Assembly: GCA_023264735.1 (NCBI GenBank)
Contig: JAHFVD010000018.1
Location: forward strand, 22,343 to 86,342
DNA: 64,000 bases
Reading direction: 5' to 3'
From: Mycobacterium sp.
Lineage (GTDB): Bacteria > Actinomycetota > Actinomycetes > Mycobacteriales > Mycobacteriaceae
Below, in pieces: positions 9,258-17,756 of this stretch. The notes below the pieces were generated by a model. That model was given only the letters and a program-made list of their open reading frames with translations. It made no database searches and had not been told where the DNA came from. A program made the translations under genes and the position numbers. How positions within the stretch are numbered: the first letter of the stretch is position 1; every line of letters begins with the position of its first letter.

Positions 9258-10606
9258 GTGGCGCTGTCCGGCGAGCCGAGCCCCAGGTTCTCCCGCAGGG
9301 TGGCGCCGCTGTACTCGGTGCGGAATGCGCCGCGCTCCTGCAGCAGCGGGACCACGGTGTCGATGAACTCGTCGAGCCCGTGTGGAGTCAGGTGCGGCAC
9401 CAGGATGAACCCGTCGCAGGCGTCGGCCTGAACGTGCCGGTCGATCTCGGTGGCGACGTGGGATGCGGTGCCGACGAACTGCTGTCGGCTGGTGACGGCG
9501 ATGACCAGTTCGCGGATGGACAGCTTGTCGGCCTCGGCCCGCTCCCGCCAGGCCGTGGCCAGCGCCTTGGGGTCACCGTGGCGCACCCGGCCCTGGGTGA
9601 TGCTCGGGTCGTCGACGGGCTCGACGTCGGGTAGCGGACCGTCGGGGTCGTAGCCCGAGAGGTCGCGCTGCCAGACCTGCTCGAGCATCGCGATCGCGGT
9701 CTGCGGGCTCACCTGCTGGCGGCGGATGAACCGTGCTCGCTCCTCGGCGTCGGCGGCGCTGTCGCCGAGCACGAACGTCGCGGCGGGAAAGACCTTGAGG
9801 TCATCGGGATTTCGTCCGTGTGCCAACGCGCGGGCCTTCACATCGGCGTAGTAGCGCTGACCCTCATCCAGCGCGCCGTGCCCGGTGAACAGGGCGTCGG
9901 CGTGTTTGGCGCCGAAGTCCCGGCCCTCGTCGGAGTCGCCGGCCTGCAGGAGCACCGGGTGGCCCTGTGGTCCGGCGGGCAGCGTCGCCACCCCGCGGAC
10001 GTCGAACTGCGCCCCGCGATGCGACACCGTCCGGATGCGGTCCGGGTCGACGAAGATGCCGGAGTCCGGATCGGCGATCACGGCGTCGGCGGCCCAGCTG
10101 TCCCAGAACTCGCGGGCGACGGTGATGAACTCCTCGGCGCGCCGGTAGCGGTCGGCGTGGTCGAGAAAGCCACCGCGCCTGAAGTTTTCGCCGGTGAACG
10201 CATCCGACGAGGTCACCATGTTCCACGCGGCGCGACCCTCGGAGAGGAGGTCGAGGCTGGCGAATTGGCGAGACACTTCGAACGGTTCGTTGAAGGTGGT
10301 GTTGATGGTGCCGGCCAGGCCGATGTGCTCGGTGACCGCGGCCAGCGCCGCCAGGACCGTGAACGTGTCGGGCCTGCCGACGACATCCAGATCGTGAATC
10401 CGCCCGCGGTGCTCACGTAGTCGCAGCCCCTCGGCGAGGAAGAAGAAGTCGAACAACCCCGCTTCGGCCTTGCGGGCGAGGTGGATGAATGAGTCGAATT
10501 CGACCTGGCTGCCCGAGTCCGGGTCCGACCACACCGTGGTGTTGTTCACCCCCGGGAAATGCGCGGCCAGATGAATCGGCTTGCGCTGCTTTTCTTCTCG
10601 TATCAT
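9239..10606 (-). CDS. NtaA/SnaA/DszA-type FMN-dependent monooxygenase
   Basis: 455 residues of luciferase-like TIM-barrel sequence. The long form with NTTFNEPFEVSRQFASLD, GRAAWNMVTS and VLLQAGDSDEGRDFG is typical of the NtaA/SnaA/SoxA/DszA subfamily, which oxidises sulfur- or nitrogen-containing organic molecules with reduced flavin from a separate reductase. The start is ATG 10606, which overlaps the stop of the upstream gene (ATGA); an in-frame start 15 nt earlier is less likely. It is the last gene of a three-gene operon of luciferase-like proteins. No flavin reductase or transporter gene lies nearby, so the substrate is unknown. Confidence 0.8.
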   Translation of the reverse strand: MIREEKQRKPIHLAAHFPGVNNTTVWSDPDSGSQVEFDSFIHLARKAEAGLFDFFFLAEGLRLREHRGRIHDLDVVGRPDTFTVLAALAAVTEHIGLAGTINTTFNEPFEVSRQFASLDLLSEGRAAWNMVTSSDAFTGENFRRGGFLDHADRYRRAEEFITVAREFWDSWAADAVIADPDSGIFVDPDRIRTVSHRGAQFDVRGVATLPAGPQGHPVLLQAGDSDEGRDFGAKHADALFTGHGALDEGQRYYADVKARALAHGRNPDDLKVFPAATFVLGDSAADAEERARFIRRQQVSPQTAIAMLEQVWQRDLSGYDPDGPLPDVEPVDDPSITQGRVRHGDPKALATAWRERAEADKLSIRELVIAVTSRQQFVGTASHVATEIDRHVQADACDGFILVPHLTPHGLDEFIDTVVPLLQERGAFRTEYSGATLRENLGLGSPDSATQRGVA

Positions 10607-11715
10607 CCGGTCACACCCCAACGTTTGGCCAGTAGTTCGAATGAGCGCAGCCGGTCGGCGTGACGATGGGTGGCCGTCGTCACCACCAGCTCGTCGGCAC
10701 CGGTGACCCGCGCCAAGGCGGTGAGTTTGTCGGCCACCTCGTCGGCATCACCGACGAACTGCGTGGCGAGCCGGTCCTCGACGACGGCGCGTTGATCGTC
10801 GGCCAGCGGTGCCACCGTGTCGGGATCCGGATAGGGTTGCGCCCCACCTTGTGCCCGAATGGAATACACCCATTGACCGAACGGCGCGGCAAGGTGTCGC
10901 GCGGTCGCGGAGTCGTCGGCGACGACGACATCGGCCGAGACCACCACGTGCGGCTTCGAGAGCTGCGGCGACGGGGTGAAGACCGCCCGGTATGCGTCGA
11001 CGGCATCCAATGCCGAGCTCGGGGTGATGTGGTAGCTCGCGACGAACGGCAGGCCTCGCGCTCCGGCGACCTCGGCGCTCTGCCCCTTGCTGCTGCTGAA
11101 GATCCACGGCGTCAGGCCGGACCCTTCCCCGGGCACCGCGTGCACCGGGTATCCGTCCACCGTGTGGCTGCCGTCGAGCAGCGCAAGGATGTCACCGACC
11201 TGTTCGGCGAAGTCCGGTGGGACGGCCTCGGGCTGGGTGAGAACCGTTGACATTGCTCGCATCCGGGGACTGGCCAGCAGCGCCCGCACGTCGAACGGCG
11301 ACGGCACCACCACCCCGTCGATTTCCCGCCACGGCACATCGGGCCGGGCCGGCAGGTCGCCCCGCTCGGCTTCCTTGCGCCGCTGGCCGGAGCGGCCCAG
11401 CCCCAGGTCAATACGCCCGGGGTGGAACTGCTCGAGCATGCCGAAGCTCTCCACCACCGCCAGTGCCGTGGTGTAGCCCAGTTGTACCGCCGCGGCGCCG
11501 ACCCGAATCCGTTCGGTGGCAGCGGCGATCTGACCGATCAGCACCGCCGGTGCGGAGCTCGCGACGGCGACGAAGTGGTGCTCGGCGACCCAGTAGCGCG
11601 CATAGCCCCATTGCTCGGCATGGCGGGCGAGGTCGACGGTGTTGTGCAGCGCGGACGCCGCATCACACCCGGCACTGATCGGCGAGAGGTCCAGGATGGA
11701 CAGCGGGACGTTCAC
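10603..11715 (-). CDS. luciferase-like monooxygenase, MsnO8-type
   Basis: 370 residues. The N-terminus LSILDLSPISAG and the segments YWVAEHH, IRVGAAAVQLGY and PGRIDLGLGRS mark an LLM-class flavin-dependent oxidoreductase of the MsnO8 type. GTG start overlaps the upstream stop (GTGA), and its own stop overlaps the downstream start (ATGA), so it is the middle gene of a coupled operon. The cofactor could be FMN or F420; the sequence alone does not decide this. Confidence 0.75.
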   Translation of the reverse strand: MNVPLSILDLSPISAGCDAASALHNTVDLARHAEQWGYARYWVAEHHFVAVASSAPAVLIGQIAAATERIRVGAAAVQLGYTTALAVVESFGMLEQFHPGRIDLGLGRSGQRRKEAERGDLPARPDVPWREIDGVVVPSPFDVRALLASPRMRAMSTVLTQPEAVPPDFAEQVGDILALLDGSHTVDGYPVHAVPGEGSGLTPWIFSSSKGQSAEVAGARGLPFVASYHITPSSALDAVDAYRAVFTPSPQLSKPHVVVSADVVVADDSATARHLAAPFGQWVYSIRAQGGAQPYPDPDTVAPLADDQRAVVEDRLATQFVGDADEVADKLTALARVTGADELVVTTATHRHADRLRSFELLAKRWGVTG

Positions 11716-12815
11716 GACAGCCCCGCCTCGGAATATCGGTTGATCGCCGCCGGCAACCCGAAGCGTTCGCGCAGGGTTTCACGTTCCCGGTACGCGGTGC
11801 GGAAGCGCCCGGCCCGCTGCAGCAACGGAACCACCTCGTCGACAATCACAGGCAGGTCGGTGGCATTGACGGCGGGGCGTAGCCGGAACCCAGCCAGGCC
11901 GAGATCATGCCAGCCCAGCAGCAGGTCGACCAGTTGCGCCGCGCTGCCGGCGAATACCCGTGCATCGGAGCGGAATTCGCTATCCCCGCCGAAGGTCACC
12001 ACCAGGTCGGCGATCACCGTGGGATGACCGCCCGCCGCGTAGACCTGCCCCAGGATCTCCCGGGCCGAGGACTCGTCGCTCGGTGTGACGAACACGAGAT
12101 CGGCAGCGGCATCGGTCAATTCATAGACAGGTTGTGCGTGCGCGAGTGCGGCGATTACCGGTTGCCCCTGCGGCGGCCGCGGGGTGATCGACGGGCCCTT
12201 CACCGAGAAGTGCGTGCCGGTGAAATCGATGTAGTGCAGCTTGTCGCGGTCGACGTAGCGGCCGGTGGCGATGTCGCGGATGACGGCGTCGTCCTCCCAG
12301 CTGTCCCAGAGCCGTCGCACCACCTCGACGAAATCGGCTGCCTCGTCGAACAAGTCGTCTGCACCCGGAGCAGAGCGGCGTCCGAACGCGGCTGCCTCGT
12401 GTGCGGCCGGGCTGACCCGGGCCTGCCAGCCGGCGCGGCCGTGCGAGATGAAGTCCAGTGTCGCGATGGCTTTGGAGACGTGAAACGGCTCGGTGTGCGT
12501 CACCGTGGCCACCGGGATGAGCCCGATGTCGTGGGTCAGCGGGGCGATCCTGGCCGCGACCAGGACGGCGTCGGCGCGACCGGCCAGCCGGCACGGGTCG
12601 ATTTCCTCCCGGCGCCCCGGCTGCGGGCTGAAGCTGTCGTCGACGGTGAGAAAGTCCAGCAAGCCGCGTTCGGCGGTGGCGGCAAGCTGGGCCCAATGCC
12701 GCCCCGAGGTCACCGGCGCAGCGGCAGGATCGGCATCCAGGGTGTGCCGCCAGGCCTGCGGATGCCAGCCGTAGCCGTCGAGTGCGACGCCGAGATGCAG
12801 AGGGTTTTGCGCCAT
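11712..12815 (-). CDS. luciferase-like FMN-dependent monooxygenase
   Basis: 367 residues from ATG 12815; GTG 12818 is directly adjacent. LLM barrel with GLLDFLTVDDSF, TVTHTEPFHVSKAIATLD and GRAGWQARVSPA, related to the DszA/NtaA group but shorter than the 9239-10606 protein. It is the first gene of the three-gene operon. TAGACA on the minus strand (12829-12824) lies 8 nt before the ATG, compatible with a leaderless message. Likely an oxidoreductase acting on a small organic or organosulfur compound; the substrate is unknown. Confidence 0.75.
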   Translation of the reverse strand: MAQNPLHLGVALDGYGWHPQAWRHTLDADPAAAPVTSGRHWAQLAATAERGLLDFLTVDDSFSPQPGRREEIDPCRLAGRADAVLVAARIAPLTHDIGLIPVATVTHTEPFHVSKAIATLDFISHGRAGWQARVSPAAHEAAAFGRRSAPGADDLFDEAADFVEVVRRLWDSWEDDAVIRDIATGRYVDRDKLHYIDFTGTHFSVKGPSITPRPPQGQPVIAALAHAQPVYELTDAAADLVFVTPSDESSAREILGQVYAAGGHPTVIADLVVTFGGDSEFRSDARVFAGSAAQLVDLLLGWHDLGLAGFRLRPAVNATDLPVIVDEVVPLLQRAGRFRTAYRERETLRERFGLPAAINRYSEAGLS

Positions 12816-12895
12816 CACACAACTGTCTAACGCGAGGCAGCAGAACGCATTCCGTAATCCGGGGTTGCGCTCACCCTGATTTCAAATTCGCCCAG

Positions 12896-13381
12896 TTAAG
12901 CACGGAAAAGCACTTTCACGAAGGCCACCGGAAACACGTCCCCCCGGCTGGGGAGGGGCTCATCGAGTCGGGCGTAGCCCGCGCTGCCGTAGAGCGCTTC
13001 GGCCTCGGGCTGCCGGTTGCCGGTGGTCAGGTAGACCCGGCGATAGCCACGATCGGCGATCTCGGCCTCCAGTGCTTGCAGAAGCCTCGTCGCGTACCCG
13101 CGGCGCCGGCTTCCGCTGTCAGTCCAGATTCGTTTGAGTTCGGCGGTGTCGTCATCGAAGCGGCAGAACGCCCCGCCGGTGACCGGTTTGCCGTCGAGTA
13201 CCCCGATGAGCATGCCGCCGTCGGGCGGCCCGAATGTTCCGGCCGGATGGCTGCGCAGCCACCTCGCGACGAACTCCTCGGTGCTGTCGTAGCGGGTGGC
13301 GTACTCGACGGCGAGCTCGGCCAGTAGCGGTTGGGCCAGCTCATCGTCGGTGTGAACTGGGACGAAGCGCAATCCGGTCAC
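12896..13381 (-). CDS. GNAT family N-acetyltransferase
   Basis: 161 residues, GTG start. The acetyl-CoA-binding motif A (RRRGYATRLLQALE) sits near residue 92, preceded by the ELKRIW strand and followed by YLTTGNRQPEAEALYGSAGY, the usual GNAT order. Probably acetylates an amine on a small molecule or protein; the substrate is not evident. It is divergent from the SDR gene at 13435, with 53 nt between. Confidence 0.85.
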   Translation of the reverse strand: MTGLRFVPVHTDDELAQPLLAELAVEYATRYDSTEEFVARWLRSHPAGTFGPPDGGMLIGVLDGKPVTGGAFCRFDDDTAELKRIWTDSGSRRRGYATRLLQALEAEIADRGYRRVYLTTGNRQPEAEALYGSAGYARLDEPLPSRGDVFPVAFVKVLFRA

Positions 13382-13410
13382 CGGGCCATTCTGCCCCTTT
13401 CACCTAAAAG

Positions 13411-13426
13411 TTGACACCTGTAAAGT
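13411..13426 (+). promoter_or_regulatory. near-palindrome plus -10-like TAAAGT ahead of SDR
   Basis: TTGACA-CC-TGTAAA (13411-13424) is a 14-bp inverted repeat with one mismatch, of the kind bound by TetR-type repressors. It overlaps TAAAGT (13421-13426), which lies 8 nt before the ATG at 13435. No SD precedes that ATG. Operator function is inferred. Confidence 0.35.
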
Positions 13427-13434
13427 CGCTGTTC

Positions 13435-14298
13435 ATGGACAACATCCGAGGCAAGACCATCGCCATCACCGGCGCCGCCCGGGGCATCGGTTTCGCCACC
13501 GCCCGGGCGCTCCTGCAGCGCGGCGCGCGCGTGGTGATCGGTGACCGGGACGTGGCGCTGGAGGAGTCGGCCGTCACCCAGCTGAGCAAGCTCGGGCCGG
13601 TCTCGGGCTACCCGCTCGATGTCAGCAATCCCGAATCGTTCGCGACGTTCCTGGACAAGGCCCGCGCCGACGGTGGCGGCCACATCGACGTACTGATCAA
13701 CAACGCCGGCGTCATGCCCGTCGGCCCGTTCCTCGACCATTCGGAGCAGGCGGTCCGCACCGCGATCGAGGTGAATCTTTACGGAGTGATCACCGGCTGC
13801 CGGCTGGTGCTGCCGGAGATGGTGAAGCGCCGCAGCGGCCACATCGTCAACATCGCCTCGATGGCCGGGATGCTGGCCGTACCCGGGCAGGCGCTGTACG
13901 CCGGAACCAAGTTCGCCGTCGTCGGTCTGTCGACCGGACTGGCCGACGAGTACGCCCCGCAGGGCGTCCAAGTCAGTTGTGTCATGCCGACATTCACCAA
14001 CACCGAGTTGATCTCGGGGACGCACACCACCGCGGCCACCAAACCGGTGCAGCCCGAAGACATCGCCGCCGCGGTCATCAAGGCGCTGGACAAGCCGACG
14101 ACCTCGATCTCGGTTCCCAACTATTCACGCTTCCTGGCCGCCGCGGTGGTGTTCCTGCCGCCGCGTGGGCGGCGTTGGCTGTCCAAGAAGATGGGCACCG
14201 ACCGGGTCTTCCTCGACTTCGACGCAGGCGCGCGTGCGGCCTACGAGAAGCGGGCTCAGAGCGCCACCGGAGTAGTGGAGACGCCGGACAAGGACTAA
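13435..14298 (+). CDS. short-chain dehydrogenase/reductase
   Basis: 287 residues from ATG 13435. Cofactor loop TGAARGIG (12-19), NNAG, catalytic Ser in NIASMAG and YAGTK (YxxxK) define a classical SDR. The family oxidises or reduces alcohols and ketones with NAD(P)(H). A C-terminal extension after the Rossmann core, with a hydrophobic AAAVVFLPP segment, may associate with membrane or lipid substrate. An in-frame TTG 24 nt upstream lies within the promoter-like repeat and is unlikely to be used. Confidence 0.88.
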   Translation: MDNIRGKTIAITGAARGIGFATARALLQRGARVVIGDRDVALEESAVTQLSKLGPVSGYPLDVSNPESFATFLDKARADGGGHIDVLINNAGVMPVGPFLDHSEQAVRTAIEVNLYGVITGCRLVLPEMVKRRSGHIVNIASMAGMLAVPGQALYAGTKFAVVGLSTGLADEYAPQGVQVSCVMPTFTNTELISGTHTTAATKPVQPEDIAAAVIKALDKPTTSISVPNYSRFLAAAVVFLPPRGRRWLSKKMGTDRVFLDFDAGARAAYEKRAQSATGVVETPDKD

Positions 14299-14367
14299 GC
14301 CGGCGATGGACGCCGCCATACGTTCGGCCTGTTCCGCACGGTGCCGGGCGTCGAGTCGCTTTGAGAC

Positions 14368-14373
14368 TAAGAT
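14368..14373 (+). promoter_or_regulatory. -10-like TAAGAT, leaderless GTG 14382
   Basis: TAAGAT lies 8 nt before GTG 14382 and no SD is visible between them. This favours 14382 over the internal GTG and ATG codons at 14403-14412 as the start of the next gene. Confidence 0.45.
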
Positions 14374-14381
14374 CTCCAACT

Positions 14382-15125
14382 GTGTTTCACGGACAGGCGA
14401 CCGTGGTGCGGATGAGACGCAACCGGATCTGGGGGGTGTTCGGCGGAGGCATCGCCGCCACATTTTTAGTCATCCCAGCTGCTGTCTTGCTTCCCGATGA
14501 CGTGAAAAAGTTGGGGATCACAGTGGTCGCCATCGCGGTGGGGTCCATATATCTGGCGGTGCTCTCGAAGTCGCTCGTGCCCCGTCGCGACTCCGTTGCC
14601 CTGTCCGTGGACCCGAGCGGCGTCTACGCCAACGGTGCGCCACTGGCAGTGCGCGCCGACATCACCCAGGCGTACATCCGGCCGGCCATCGCCGCGCGAA
14701 CGGGTCGGATGATCGGTCATGTTGGCGGTACAGGCGGTGTGCCGATGGCCTGGCGCTTGAGGATGCCGGAGTATCCGTTGACGGTCGAGCTCCTGACCCG
14801 AGTCGGCCAGTTCAACATCGATCCAGGTGGCCAGGTGAACGCCGCCGCCGTCCTGTCTGCTCTGGGCTTCCCCGCCACGATGTGCGAACCTTCCCGAGGA
14901 CGCCGCTATTCGTGGAAAGGGTGGCTCATTGTTGGCATAATCGTGGCGTTGTTTCTTGCTGGAGCGGTCGCCTCCTACATCTACGTCACGCTGAACCCGC
15001 CGACGTATCATCCGTCTCATCCGGCGTCCGAGTCCTGTTTGCTAGCCGGCTGGTCGGTCACGTGTTCGGCACATGAACCATCGCGCGATGGCTACGACAA
15101 CTCGTGGCCCCAGCAAGTCGCTTGA
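14382..15125 (+). CDS. hypothetical membrane protein
   Basis: 247 residues from GTG 14382. Two hydrophobic helices near the N-terminus (about 19-38 and 46-64) are followed by a soluble region of about 115 residues, a third TM segment (about 185-207) and a short C-terminal tail with two cysteines. The central region resembles PH-like membrane-associated domains only loosely. No known family is recognised. It follows the SDR in the same direction after 83 nt but probably has its own promoter. The frame is open much farther upstream across the SDR, but that part is only shadow. Confidence 0.6.
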   Translation: MFHGQATVVRMRRNRIWGVFGGGIAATFLVIPAAVLLPDDVKKLGITVVAIAVGSIYLAVLSKSLVPRRDSVALSVDPSGVYANGAPLAVRADITQAYIRPAIAARTGRMIGHVGGTGGVPMAWRLRMPEYPLTVELLTRVGQFNIDPGGQVNAAAVLSALGFPATMCEPSRGRRYSWKGWLIVGIIVALFLAGAVASYIYVTLNPPTYHPSHPASESCLLAGWSVTCSAHEPSRDGYDNSWPQQVA

Positions 15126-15203
15126 CCGCCCATCGTGAACCTTTCGCCTTGATTCGACGCACGCATGGGAGAACGCTTCCTGCCAAAGTACGACGAGCAA
15201 GGA

Positions 15204-15647
15204 CTAACCGAGAACCGGGACCGCGGCCCCGGGGCGGTAGGCCTCTACCGCTTCAATATGGGCCAGAAGAACTTCGGGCGCGACGGTGTAGAGCTGGCCG
15301 GCGTCCTCACCGGCGGTGCCGACGAGTATCGCCGTGACCCGTTCGGGAAAGTCGTCGTCGGCCCCCGACGCGGTGATCCAGATTCGGGTGACCGGCTCGT
15401 AACCCTCGTCGGCGACGGCGGCGGCCGACGGCTCGTAGAACCAGCTGATCAACGTGTCGGTGGAGAACTCGGCATCGAAGGTCCAACCGCGGGTTGTCAG
15501 CCACTCGTCGAACGTCTCGACCGCCTGCGCGAGTTCGACATCAACGTCGTCGAGGACGTCCTTCACCTCGTCGGGCATCCACCGCACATCGCGGGTTGCC
15601 TGCCGCTTCTTGCGGCGGGCCTTCTTGGCATCGGAGTTGCGCGACAC
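15204..15647 (-). CDS. conserved hypothetical cytosolic protein
   Basis: 147 residues, GTG start. A very basic N-terminus (KKARRKKRQ) is followed by an acidic, probably alpha/beta body. No signal peptide, TM segment or catalytic motif is seen. It starts 2 nt after the metZ stop, so it is the distal gene of the rhodanese-metZ operon. Function unknown. Confidence 0.65.
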   Translation of the reverse strand: MSRNSDAKKARRKKRQATRDVRWMPDEVKDVLDDVDVELAQAVETFDEWLTTRGWTFDAEFSTDTLISWFYEPSAAAVADEGYEPVTRIWITASGADDDFPERVTAILVGTAGEDAGQLYTVAPEVLLAHIEAVEAYRPGAAVPVLG

Positions 15648-15649
15648 CG

Positions 15650-16864
15650 CTAACTCAGCGCGCGATCCAGGTCGGTGAGCAGATCTTCGGTGCCTTCCAG
15701 CCCAACCGAGATCCGCACCACGCCGTCGCCGAGCCCGATCGAGGCGCGGCCCTCGGGGCCCATCGCCCGGTGGGTGGTGGTCGCCGGATGGGTGATCAGC
15801 GACTTGGCGTCACCGAGGTTGTTCGAGATGTCGATGACCTGCAGCTTGTCGAGCACCTCGAAGGCTCGCTCCTTGCCGCCGTCCAGTTCGAAGGTCACCA
15901 CGGTGCCGCCGCCGCGCATCTGCCGTTTGGCCAGATCGAACTGGGGATGCGATTCCAGGAACGGGTATTTCACCCAGTTCACACCGGCCTGAGCTTCCAG
16001 GAACTCGGCGACGCGCTGGGCGGAGCGGTTCGAATAATCCACCCGAACAGCCAGCGTCTCCAAGCCCTTCAACAAGACCCAGGCGTTGAACGACGACAGC
16101 GCAGGCCCGGTGTGCCGCATCAGTTTCTGCACCGGACCGTCGATGTACTCCTTGTCGCCGAGGATCGCCCCGCCTAACACCCGGCCCTGCCCATCGATGT
16201 GCTTGGTGCCCGAGTACACCACCACGTCGACACCGAGCGGGAAGCCCTGCTGCAGCAGCGGTGTGGCAAAGACGTTGTCCAGCACCACTTTTGCCCCCGC
16301 CGCGTGGGCCAGCTCGGACACCGCGGCAATATCGACCAGCGACTGCATCGGGTTGGACGGCGTCTCGAAGAACACCGCCTGGGTGGGCAGCGACAGGGCT
16401 TCCTCCCACTGCGAGAGGTCGTCGCCGTCGACGAAGACGGTCTCCACCCCCCAGCGCGGCAGGATTTCGTTGCACACCACGAAGCAGGAACCGAACAGGC
16501 TGCGCGCAGCCACCAGCCGATCCCCCGCGCCCAGCAGCGCGCCCAGCGAAGTGAACACCGCCGCCATCCCCGAAGCCGTCGCGAAGGCGGCAGGCGCGCC
16601 CTCGATCAGGCGCAGACGCTCCTCGAACATCGAGATCGTCGGGTTGCCGTAGCGGGAGTAGACGTAGCGGTCGATATCGCCGGTGAACGCCTTCTCGGCC
16701 TCGGCGGCCGAGGAATAGACGTAGCCCGAGGTGAGGTACATCGCCTCGGCGGTCTCCTCGAAGCCCGAGCGCAGCAGCCCGCCCCGGACCCCGATGGTCG
16801 CCTGACTGACCCCGTCGGGCAGCGGCGCGGGGATCCGCACCGAGGGCACAGACGGTTCGGTCAT
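15650..16864 (-). CDS. metZ: O-succinylhomoserine sulfhydrylase
   Basis: 404 residues. A PLP-dependent Cys/Met-metabolism enzyme that makes homocysteine from O-succinylhomoserine and sulfide. YSRYGNPT, ASGMAAVFTSL, FETPSNP and the PLP-lysine segment YSGTKHIDGQG, which is typical of MetZ, are present, as is the C-terminal SLITHPATTTH. ATG start overlaps the upstream rhodanese stop (ATGA), suggesting that sulfur delivery and homocysteine synthesis are co-expressed. Confidence 0.95.
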   Translation of the reverse strand: MTEPSVPSVRIPAPLPDGVSQATIGVRGGLLRSGFEETAEAMYLTSGYVYSSAAEAEKAFTGDIDRYVYSRYGNPTISMFEERLRLIEGAPAAFATASGMAAVFTSLGALLGAGDRLVAARSLFGSCFVVCNEILPRWGVETVFVDGDDLSQWEEALSLPTQAVFFETPSNPMQSLVDIAAVSELAHAAGAKVVLDNVFATPLLQQGFPLGVDVVVYSGTKHIDGQGRVLGGAILGDKEYIDGPVQKLMRHTGPALSSFNAWVLLKGLETLAVRVDYSNRSAQRVAEFLEAQAGVNWVKYPFLESHPQFDLAKRQMRGGGTVVTFELDGGKERAFEVLDKLQVIDISNNLGDAKSLITHPATTTHRAMGPEGRASIGLGDGVVRISVGLEGTEDLLTDLDRALS

Positions 16865-17274
16865 GACTGCTTCCAGGGCAGGCCAAGCGCACGCCAGCCG
16901 TTGCTGCCGCGGTGGCCGTTCTCGTCGAGCTGGCCTTCGAAACCGTCAAGCATGTTGTAGGACGGCGCAATTCCGGCCGCGGTGGCCGTCTGGGCCGCGG
17001 GGATGGAGCGATTACCGGAGCGACAGATGAAGACGACCGGCCGTTCGCCGGGAGTGACGCCGGCGGCGACCAGGTCGGCGACGAAATCGTCGTTGCGCTG
17101 GCCGTTGCCGCGATTCCACTCCACGAACACCACGTTGCGGCCGAGGCTGGACAGATCGGGCACCCCGACCCACCGCCATTCGGCGTCGGTGCGACAGTCG
17201 ACCAGGACCGCCTCCGGGTTCTCGCTGAGCAATTTCCAGCTCGCCTCAGGGGTGATATCTCCTGCGTAACTCAC
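16861..17274 (-). CDS. rhodanese-like sulfurtransferase (Rv0390-like)
   Basis: 137 residues, GTG start. A single rhodanese domain with the persulfide-forming loop CRSGNRS; LVDCRTDAEW is the conserved N-terminal strand. Such proteins carry sulfane sulfur between donors and acceptors. It is coupled by a 4-nt overlap to metZ, so a role in sulfide supply for homocysteine synthesis is plausible but inferred. Confidence 0.9.
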   Translation of the reverse strand: MSYAGDITPEASWKLLSENPEAVLVDCRTDAEWRWVGVPDLSSLGRNVVFVEWNRGNGQRNDDFVADLVAAGVTPGERPVVFICRSGNRSIPAAQTATAAGIAPSYNMLDGFEGQLDENGHRGSNGWRALGLPWKQS

Positions 17275-17318
17275 CTGCCCGAGTCTTCCACATCATCCTG
17301 GGACGAACTGAGCAGTCC

Positions 17319-17756
17319 CTAGACCGGACCGGGTGAGCAGACCGTCCACTCGCCGCTCTCGCGCACGAAGTTCATCGGCACCTTGACCTTGTTATCGGGC
17401 GCGTGGTCGAAGTGGTAGACCACGGTGGCGGTGGCCCGATCGCCGTCGATCTTGACCTCGGTGACGTCGTCGACGTAGCGCGCGCCCTGTGCCGCCTTCG
17501 ACTTCTGTTGGCGGTCAAGAACTTCGGCTTCGGCACCTTGCTGCGCGGCACAGGTGTACTTGCGGAAGTCGCCGTAGTTGTCCCGCTGCAGGGCGTCGTT
17601 CTGGCCGACCGCGGCGCGGCCGACCTTCACGTCCTCGCTCATCGGCTTGTTGCTGAACAGCCAGGCGACGCCCACCGCGGCCAGCACCAGCACGGCAACA
17701 CCCAGGGCGATCAAAATGGGCATCGGGCTCGCGCCGTCGTCCTCCGGTTCGGTCAC
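17319..17756 (-). CDS. single-pass membrane protein, DUF4878-like fold, Rv-type
   Basis: 145 residues from GTG 17756, chosen because it forms a 4-nt GTGA overlap with the purT stop; an ATG 9 nt upstream is possible. A short acidic cytosolic N-terminus, one TM segment (about 13-33), then an extracytoplasmic domain with two cysteines (CAAQ and the penultimate-region VCS) that could pair. The pattern of a small lumenal domain ending in a W-V/I-C strand is also seen in the protein at 38833-39564. Function unknown. Confidence 0.65.
   Translation of the reverse strand: MTEPEDDGASPMPILIALGVAVLVLAAVGVAWLFSNKPMSEDVKVGRAAVGQNDALQRDNYGDFRKYTCAAQQGAEAEVLDRQQKSKAAQGARYVDDVTEVKIDGDRATATVVYHFDHAPDNKVKVPMNFVRESGEWTVCSPGPV

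Noticed and set aside
13977..14381. Apparent fusion of SDR-region sequence to the membrane protein at 14382
   Set aside because: The upstream codons are an off-frame reading of the SDR gene; a -10-like site marks a separate start.
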